From assembly GCF_041080655.1 (NCBI RefSeq), contig NZ_CP163525.1, positions 9,176,001 through 9,240,000 of the forward strand: a stretch of DNA of 64,000 nucleotides. The letters are read 5' to 3'. The notes beneath the pieces were generated by a model that was not told the origin of the DNA, ran no database searches, and saw only the letters and a list, made by a program, of their open reading frames with translations. The stretch is from Streptomyces sp. CG4. GTDB taxonomy: Bacteria; Actinomycetota; Actinomycetes; Streptomycetales; Streptomycetaceae. The position numbers were made by a program, and so were the translations under genes. Shown here piece after piece: positions 59,184 to 64,000 of this stretch. Numbering within the stretch: the stretch's first letter is position 1; every line of letters starts with the position of its first letter.

Positions 59184-60446
59184 TCAGCGGGCGGTGTCGT
59201 GTTCGCTGATCCAGCGGGCGGCGAGGAGGCCGGAGCCGGCGGTGAGGACGGCGGCGGCGATGACCGTGGCGTTCAGGCCGAGGGCGTCCGCGAGGATGCC
59301 CGCGACGAGGGCGCCGGCGGCGTAGCCGATGTCGCGCCAGAAGCGGTAGGTGCCCAGCGAGCCGGCCCGCCAGGCCGGGTGGGCGTGGTCGGAGACCGAG
59401 GCGATCAGAGCCGGATAGACCATGGCGGTGCCGAGTCCGAGCGCGATCGCGGAGAGGACGCCCGCGAGGAGCGGGGTGTCCAACAGGGCGAGGGCCAGCA
59501 GGAACCCGGCGGCCTGCACGAGCATGCCGGTGACGATGAGCGGCTTGCGGCCGATACGGTCCGAGAGATGACCGGTGGGGATTTGGCCGAGGCCCCAGAG
59601 GATGGGATAGAGGCCCTTGATGAGGCCTACGGCGGCGAGGCCGAGCCCGTGGTCGGTGAAGAGCAGCGGGAAGACGCCCCAGGTGAGGCCGTCGTTGAGG
59701 TTGTTGACCAGGCCGGCCTGGCTGGCACCGCGCAGCGACCGGTGCCGCCAGGAGGTCCGGGCGAAGGTGGCGGCCAGTACGGTGCTCTCGCTCGACGGCA
59801 GGGGCTTGGTGTGCTGCGCGAGTTCGAGGGCCACATGCGCGGCGGTGTCGCGCACGATCAGGGCGAGGCCGAGCCCGGCGACGACGAAGATCACCCCGAT
59901 CAGCTCCGGGACGGGCCGCAGGCCGTAGGCGGTGGCGAGAAAGCCGGTGACCAGGGCGGTGGCCCCGACGGCGGTGTAACCGGCCGCTTCGTTGAGGCCG
60001 GTGGCCAGTCCGCGCCGGGCCGGACCGACGAGGTCGATCTTCATGTTGACGGTCATCGACCAGGTCAGGCCCTGGTTGAGGCAGAGCAGCACATTCGCGG
60101 CGACGATCCAGCCCCAGGACGGCGCCCACGCGAGGGCGAACGGCACGGGGATGCCGATCAGCCAGCCGGCCACGAGGAGCTGCTTGCGGCGGAAGCGGGC
60201 CGTGAGCGCTCCGGCGGCGAGGTTCGTCAGGGCCTTGGTGAGGCCGAAGGCGATGATGAAGGAGAAGACGGCCAGGTCATTGGTGAGGCGGAAGGTGTGG
60301 GCACCGATGAGTGGGACGGTGGTGCGTTCCAGTCCGACCAGGCCGCCGACACAGACGTTGACGACGACGAGCAGCGTGAACTGCAGCCAGTTCTCCCGGA
60401 GTCCCAGCCGGACAGGCCTGGCCGCGGACTCGGTGGTCGTGCTCAT
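59184..60446 (-). CDS. MFS transporter
   Basis: A 420-residue 12-helix transporter. The loop 2-3 motif reads LAAGALTARFRRKQLLVAGW and the loop 8-9 motif PTGHLSDRIGRKPLIVTGML, both with the conserved basic residues. Motif-like charged residues ERTTVPLIG follow helix 1. The ATG at 60446 overlaps the rhodanese gene stop (ATGA), so the two are translationally coupled. The pairing with a sulfurtransferase suggests transport of a sulfur species, but the substrate is not visible in the sequence. Confidence 0.88.
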   Translation of the reverse strand: MSTTTESAARPVRLGLRENWLQFTLLVVVNVCVGGLVGLERTTVPLIGAHTFRLTNDLAVFSFIIAFGLTKALTNLAAGALTARFRRKQLLVAGWLIGIPVPFALAWAPSWGWIVAANVLLCLNQGLTWSMTVNMKIDLVGPARRGLATGLNEAAGYTAVGATALVTGFLATAYGLRPVPELIGVIFVVAGLGLALIVRDTAAHVALELAQHTKPLPSSESTVLAATFARTSWRHRSLRGASQAGLVNNLNDGLTWGVFPLLFTDHGLGLAAVGLIKGLYPILWGLGQIPTGHLSDRIGRKPLIVTGMLVQAAGFLLALALLDTPLLAGVLSAIALGLGTAMVYPALIASVSDHAHPAWRAGSLGTYRFWRDIGYAAGALVAGILADALGLNATVIAAAVLTAGSGLLAARWISEHDTAR

Positions 60447-61348
60447 CGGGCGCCGCCCTCGGTGAGGTGTCGGCCATGAGCGGCGGCGTAATCCGCGGGC
60501 CCGCCGTTCAGCACGGTGAGGCTGATGTGGCCCGCGCCTTCCAGGACGCTGGCGGCGGTCATGGCGCGCTCCCCGTGCCCGCAGGCCACGACGGCGCCGT
60601 GCGGGACCTCGGCGGCGTGGGCGGCGAGGGCACCGAGTTCGAGGTGGAGGGCGCCGGGCACGTGCCCGGCGACGTACTCGGCCTCCTGCCGGACATCGAC
60701 GTACGGGGCCGCCGGCGCCTGGTCGGGTGTGACGAACGCGGTGGCACAGGCGGGGAAGCCCGCCTGCTGCCAGGCGGCCATGCCGCCCGGCAGACGGCCG
60801 GCCAGGCGCTCGTAGCCGATCTTGTACGCCTGCCAGACGATCTCCGACACATCCTGGTCCTCGTCGGTGACGAAGGCGATGGGGGCCTCGCCGGGCAGGA
60901 GCCAGCCCAGCCAGGTGGCGAACTGGTCGCGCAGGGGTATCGAGAGCGACCCCGGTATGTGCCCGGCGGCGTAGCGCGCCGCGGGACGGACGTCGACCAC
61001 GTGACCGCCGTCGGCGAGCAGCGCGCGCACCTGCCCGGCCGTCAGGGCAGGCAGCGACGGTACGGCGGTCAGGACGGCGGGGCCGCGCCGGTTGAGCTCG
61101 GCGAGTCGGTCGAAGTAGGCGGGGTAGCTGCCGAGGCTCGCGCTCAGCCGGGACACGAAGGCTTCCTCGTCGGGCGCGGCGAGCAGCGGGTTCGCCTGCT
61201 TCTCGGCGCCGATGCTGGTGGTGCGCTCGGTGCCGGGCGGGGCGGAGCAGAACGAGCCCGCTCCGTGGGTGGGCCATACGGCCGTCTCGTCCGGCAGCCG
61301 GGTCAGCCGCCGCAGAGAGCGGTACTGCGCGCGGGAACCGGCGTACAC
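60443..61348 (-). CDS. Tandem rhodanese protein with truncated MBL N-terminus
   Basis: A 301-residue protein. Residues about 1-60 (LPDETAVWPTHGAGSFCSAP) match the end of the MBL-fold metallo-hydrolase domain of persulfide dioxygenase-rhodanese fusions, with the GAEK linker. Two rhodanese domains follow: HVVDVRPAARYAAGHIPGSL, whose expected active-site Cys position reads FVTDEDQDV, and YVDVRQEAEYVAGHVPGALH, with a Cys in AVVACGHGERAMTAA. The GTG start at 61348 looks internal to the family protein, so the MBL domain was probably lost. Sulfur transfer from sulfane sulfur remains possible through the second domain. Confidence 0.8.
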   Translation of the reverse strand: MYAGSRAQYRSLRRLTRLPDETAVWPTHGAGSFCSAPPGTERTTSIGAEKQANPLLAAPDEEAFVSRLSASLGSYPAYFDRLAELNRRGPAVLTAVPSLPALTAGQVRALLADGGHVVDVRPAARYAAGHIPGSLSIPLRDQFATWLGWLLPGEAPIAFVTDEDQDVSEIVWQAYKIGYERLAGRLPGGMAAWQQAGFPACATAFVTPDQAPAAPYVDVRQEAEYVAGHVPGALHLELGALAAHAAEVPHGAVVACGHGERAMTAASVLEGAGHISLTVLNGGPADYAAAHGRHLTEGGAR

Positions 61349-61818
61349 TGCACGCCGGAACGAGGCCGGGGCTCGCCGTCCAGGGGCTCTGACGCGCGCT
61401 CGGACGGCCCTCCTCGAACTGCGGACGTATCAGGCTCGGTTACGGCTTGCGGGCGAGGCCGCCGTGTGCCGAGGGAACCGTCGTTGTCGGAGAGGTAACT
61501 GACCGACGGCAGGGCGTCCATCAGGCGGGTCGCGATGGAACGGGCCTGAGTGTGGTCACGTGCTCTCGGTCGTGGTGGGGAGCGATCACTCCGTGCCCAA
61601 CTTACCTGCCAGAGCGCGCCTTTCGGCTGCCGGTTCGGATTCCGTGCGGCTCCAGCGGCGGACCTGCCGGTGAACAACCCTTGTGGGTTCTCCTCCGTAC
61701 GTCTCTTTCCCCGTACGCCTGGAGTCGGAGAGAGATCGCCCGGCAGACGGATCCGCACACCGCCGCGGACGCGAAAGGGTCGTACCGTCCTGGAACTTGA
61801 CCGAAAGGAACGGCCATC
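61349..61818. other. Intergenic region without a supported gene
   Basis: No recognisable coding region was found. A short reverse-strand stretch near 61480-61530 reads ATRLMDALPSVSYLSDNDGS, but it has no start or known motif. The right part should contain the promoter of the forward hydrolase. Confidence 0.4.
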
Positions 61819-63399
61819 GTGCGGATAGGACGCGTGGCGCCTTTGTTCACCGTGGGGATCACGGCAACACTGGTCGCCACCCTCACTCCGGCGCAGGCAT
61901 CCGCGGCGGAACCCCTGAACAGATTCGCGAACCAGAAGCCGGCGTGGCAGCGATGCGACGCGTCGCAGCCCGCCGCCTTACAGTGCGCGACGATCGATGT
62001 CCCGCTCGACTACAGCCACCCCGGTGGCAAGACGATCAAGCTGGCCATCTCGCGTGTGAAGACCAGCGTCCCGGGCAAGCGGCACGGCGTGATTCTCTTC
62101 AACCCCGGCGGTCCGGGCGGCGAGGGCCTGGACATGCCGGCGATGATGAAGGACGCGATGCCCAAGAAGGTCCTCGAGCAGTACGACCTCATCGGCTTCG
62201 ACCCGCGCGGTGTGGGCCGCAGCAGCCCCGTCACCTGCGGTCTCACGGGCACCGAGCAGACCGTGGAACACGCCTACCGGTCGGCCACGTTCCAGCGTGA
62301 CGTCACCTGGGCCCGCACCGTAGCCGAGAAGTGCCGTGCCAAGAACGGCGACAAGCTGCCGTACATCACCACCCGCAACACCGCCCGCGACATGGACGTC
62401 ATCCGCGCCGTGCTCGGCGAGAAGAAGCTGTCCTACCTGGGCTTCTCCTACGGCACGTACCTGGGCGCCGTCTACGCGCAGCTGTTCCCCCAGCGGATCG
62501 ACCGCTGGGTGCTGGACAGCTCGATCGACCCCGCACGGGTCTGGCGCGGCATGATCCAGGTCTGGGCGGAGGGCACCGAGCCGGCGTTCACCCGCTGGAC
62601 GAAGTGGACCGCGCAGCACGACCGCACCTACCACCTGGGCGACACCCCGGCCAAGGTGAAGAAGACGTTCTGGAACCTGATCGCCCGGGCCGACCGCTCT
62701 CCCATCGACGACGGTGGCCAGAAACTCACCGGCGACGACATCCGCGCCATGCTGCGCGCCGAGTTCTTCCGCCCGAAGTCCGCGGCCGAGTCGGTCATGA
62801 ACCTCAAGAAGGCCGCCGACGGCCGTGCCACCTCCGGCCGTTCGCTCGTACCGGCCGATCGGCAGGGAACGCCCCGGTCCGCGGCCTTCGCCGGACAGGC
62901 GCCGGCCGACAACGAGTCGGCCGCCTTCTGGACGGTCGTCTGCGGGGACACCGCGGCCTGGCCGCGCGATCCCGAGCAGTACCGCCGTGACGCGATCCGG
63001 GACAAGGCCAAGTACCCCGTCTACGGCGACTTCGGCTCCAACATCACGCCCTGCGCGTTCTGGAACAAGCCGGCCGAACCCGTTACCGCCGTGAACAACA
63101 ACGTGGGTGTGCTCACCGTCCAGAACCAGTGGGACTCCCAGACACCCCTGGTCAGCGGCCTGGGCATGCACCGCGCCCTGAAGGGCTCACGCATGGTGTA
63201 CGTCCAGGGCGGCGAAGGCCACGGCGTCTACTCCGCCGACCAGCGCGCCTGCGCCAACATCGCCGTGAACGCCTACCTGAGCACCGGACAGCTCCCGGCG
63301 AAGGATGTCACCTGCAAGGTGTCCGGTCGGCAGAGCCCCGGCGTGAACCAGGGCATCGTCCCGGCCCCGCAGCACACACCGCAAGCGCCGCGTTTCTGA
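61819..63399 (+). CDS. Secreted tripeptidyl-aminopeptidase-like alpha/beta hydrolase
   Basis: A 526-residue exported serine peptidase of the SlpD/TAP family, which removes tripeptides or dipeptides from protein N-termini. A signal peptide ends near TPAQASA. The hydrolase has HGVILFNPGGPGGEGLDM (oxyanion), YLGFSYGTYLGAVYAQLFP (nucleophile Ser in GFSYG) and a C-terminal TAP-like domain with VLTVQNQWDSQTPLVSGLGM (Asp) and VQGGEGHGVYS (His). The start GTG at 61819 follows AAAGGAA. Streptomyces secrete several such peptidases during growth on protein. Confidence 0.92.
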   Translation: MRIGRVAPLFTVGITATLVATLTPAQASAAEPLNRFANQKPAWQRCDASQPAALQCATIDVPLDYSHPGGKTIKLAISRVKTSVPGKRHGVILFNPGGPGGEGLDMPAMMKDAMPKKVLEQYDLIGFDPRGVGRSSPVTCGLTGTEQTVEHAYRSATFQRDVTWARTVAEKCRAKNGDKLPYITTRNTARDMDVIRAVLGEKKLSYLGFSYGTYLGAVYAQLFPQRIDRWVLDSSIDPARVWRGMIQVWAEGTEPAFTRWTKWTAQHDRTYHLGDTPAKVKKTFWNLIARADRSPIDDGGQKLTGDDIRAMLRAEFFRPKSAAESVMNLKKAADGRATSGRSLVPADRQGTPRSAAFAGQAPADNESAAFWTVVCGDTAAWPRDPEQYRRDAIRDKAKYPVYGDFGSNITPCAFWNKPAEPVTAVNNNVGVLTVQNQWDSQTPLVSGLGMHRALKGSRMVYVQGGEGHGVYSADQRACANIAVNAYLSTGQLPAKDVTCKVSGRQSPGVNQGIVPAPQHTPQAPRF

Positions 63400-63415
63400 C
63401 CCGGCCTCCCAGGTC

Positions 63416-63565
63416 TCCGACCTCTCCCATCGGGAGGTGCTGAGCCCCCTGCTCGACGGGCGGGGGGCCAGTGGAGTCGTCGTACAGCAGGGCGTGGTGC
63501 TCGCCTCCTGGCGAGACCCGGCGCGGACGGAGACGGCCTTCAGCGCCACCAAGAGCGTGCGGGCT
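63416..63565 (+). pseudogene. Serine hydrolase (class C beta-lactamase-like), N-terminal remnant
   Basis: The forward frame reads EVLSPLLDGRGASGVVVQQG, then SWRDPARTETAFSATKSV. SATKS is the SxxK active-site motif of beta-lactamase/PBP-fold serine hydrolases. The frame then loses similarity, so only about 45 codons remain. Confidence 0.5.
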
Positions 63566-63630
63566 GAAGCGGGCCGGGCGGTACTTTCGGCGGGCGCCTT
63601 GGCGGGCCCGCCACGCGACCGACCGTGGCC

Positions 63631-63663
63631 GCGGAACCCCCAGGTGAGACCTGGGGGTTCCGC
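63631..63663. terminator. Perfect 15-bp hairpin terminator
   Basis: GCGGAACCCCCAGGT (63631-63645) pairs perfectly with ACCTGGGGGTTCCGC (63649-63663) across a 3-base loop, between two convergent transcription units. Confidence 0.75.
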
Positions 63664-63689
63664 ATGCGTCACCGTCCGTACGGCCAGGC

Positions 63690-64000
63690 TCAGTTGAGCT
63701 GGAACGTCGCCTCGACAGGGTAGTGGTCGCTGGGAGCGTTGGTGTCGATCTGGCCGGTGGTCCAGCCGGACTGGGGGTCGAAGTCCACCTTGACGGCGGA
63801 CATCGCGGCCGGCGTCGGGCGGCCCGGCGCGTTCAGATAGCCGATGTAGTCGAGGTCGTCCCGGTAGTCCTTGGGGAAGGACTCGACGCCGGACATGTAC
63901 TGGCACCAGGCGGAGACCGGGCAGTCCATGGTGCGCAGGCTCTGGTCGGGGTCGGTGGCCGGGGTACCGAGCACACCGTTCACCGCGCTCTGGGCGTTGG
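63690..64000 (-). CDS. Endonuclease/exonuclease/phosphatase family enzyme, C-terminal part
   Basis: The reverse frame is open from the right window edge to a stop at 63690, so the N-terminus lies outside. The visible 103 residues include LDYIGYLNAPGRPTPAAMSA and end GQIDTNAPSDHYPVEATFQL. SDHYPV is the terminal catalytic His motif of DNase I-like phosphodiesterases, and the spacing after PTPAAMSA matches secreted sphingomyelinase-type members. Whether it cleaves nucleic acid or sphingomyelin cannot be told from this piece. Confidence 0.75.
   Translation of the reverse strand, partial: NAQSAVNGVLGTPATDPDQSLRTMDCPVSAWCQYMSGVESFPKDYRDDLDYIGYLNAPGRPTPAAMSAVKVDFDPQSGWTTGQIDTNAPSDHYPVEATFQLN

Noticed and set aside
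61440..61540. Reverse frame with LMDALPSVSYLSDNDGS
   Set aside because: It has no start, no motif and no neighbour that would support a gene.
1..64000. CRISPR arrays, tRNA or rRNA genes, prophage or conjugation genes, polyketide or peptide synthetase clusters
   Set aside because: I looked for regular repeats with spacers, for rRNA and tRNA-like sequence, and for the large modular enzymes; none is present.

Overview
The window is high-GC actinomycete DNA, almost certainly from a Streptomyces. The RpoA sequence is of Streptomyces type, starts are often GTG, secreted proteins carry Tat-type leaders, and the paralogue families (SpoIIE phosphatases, CBS-BON proteins, a DevS/DevR-like system) are those of Streptomyces chromosome arms. 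Gene remnants, single-base frameshifts and pieces of at least four transposase families (IS701, IS5, IS256 and IS630 types) point to an accessory, rearranged part of the chromosome rather than the core.

Layout. 1-7.9 kb: three PAS/GAF-sensing SpoIIE (PP2C) phosphatases, one fused to an anti-sigma-type kinase domain, around a cyclase-family hydrolase. 8.4-15.3 kb: a gene graveyard (LysR, P450, GNAT and transposase fragments) that holds an intact, solitary rpoA together with an APH-type kinase, a CarD-like small protein, a GNAT and a methyltransferase. 15.3-21.4 kb: a Tat-type phospholipase C, an endonuclease/phosphatase-fold protein, and an aldehyde dehydrogenase beside a broken ThDP-dependent decarboxylase. 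21.6-28.4 kb: a binding-protein-like sensor, a divergent patatin/TetR pair with a perfect operator, a GT39-type membrane glycosyltransferase and several scars. 28.4-34.2 kb: a 5-oxoproline module, with pyroglutamyl peptidase and two membrane proteins divergent from pxpABC. Two FadR-type operator sites lie between the two arms.

34.2-44.3 kb: an FUSC-type transporter, two alpha/beta hydrolases, secreted proteins, a HIT-like protein, a frameshifted DUF427 gene and a GH88 hydrolase. 44.6-49.8 kb: an ABC exporter overlapping or abutting a large secreted beta-propeller phosphoesterase. 50-61 kb: a dormancy/redox-type cluster resembling the OsdK/OsdR (DevS/DevR) regulon: universal stress protein, NarL-type regulator, GAF sensor kinase, three CBS-BON proteins, STAS protein, zinc alcohol dehydrogenase, HTH-PNPOx fusion, cyclic-nucleotide-binding protein, MFS transporter and rhodanese. 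Palindromic GGGCC-N4/5-GGCCC boxes recur in front of these genes and probably tie them into one regulon. 61.8-64 kb: a secreted tripeptidyl-aminopeptidase-like hydrolase, a truncated serine hydrolase and the 3' end of another phosphatase-fold enzyme.

The observation most worth following is the solitary, full-length rpoA at 11146-12168. It has no ribosomal-protein neighbours and is surrounded by transposase remnants, so it is probably a second RNA polymerase alpha subunit gene.
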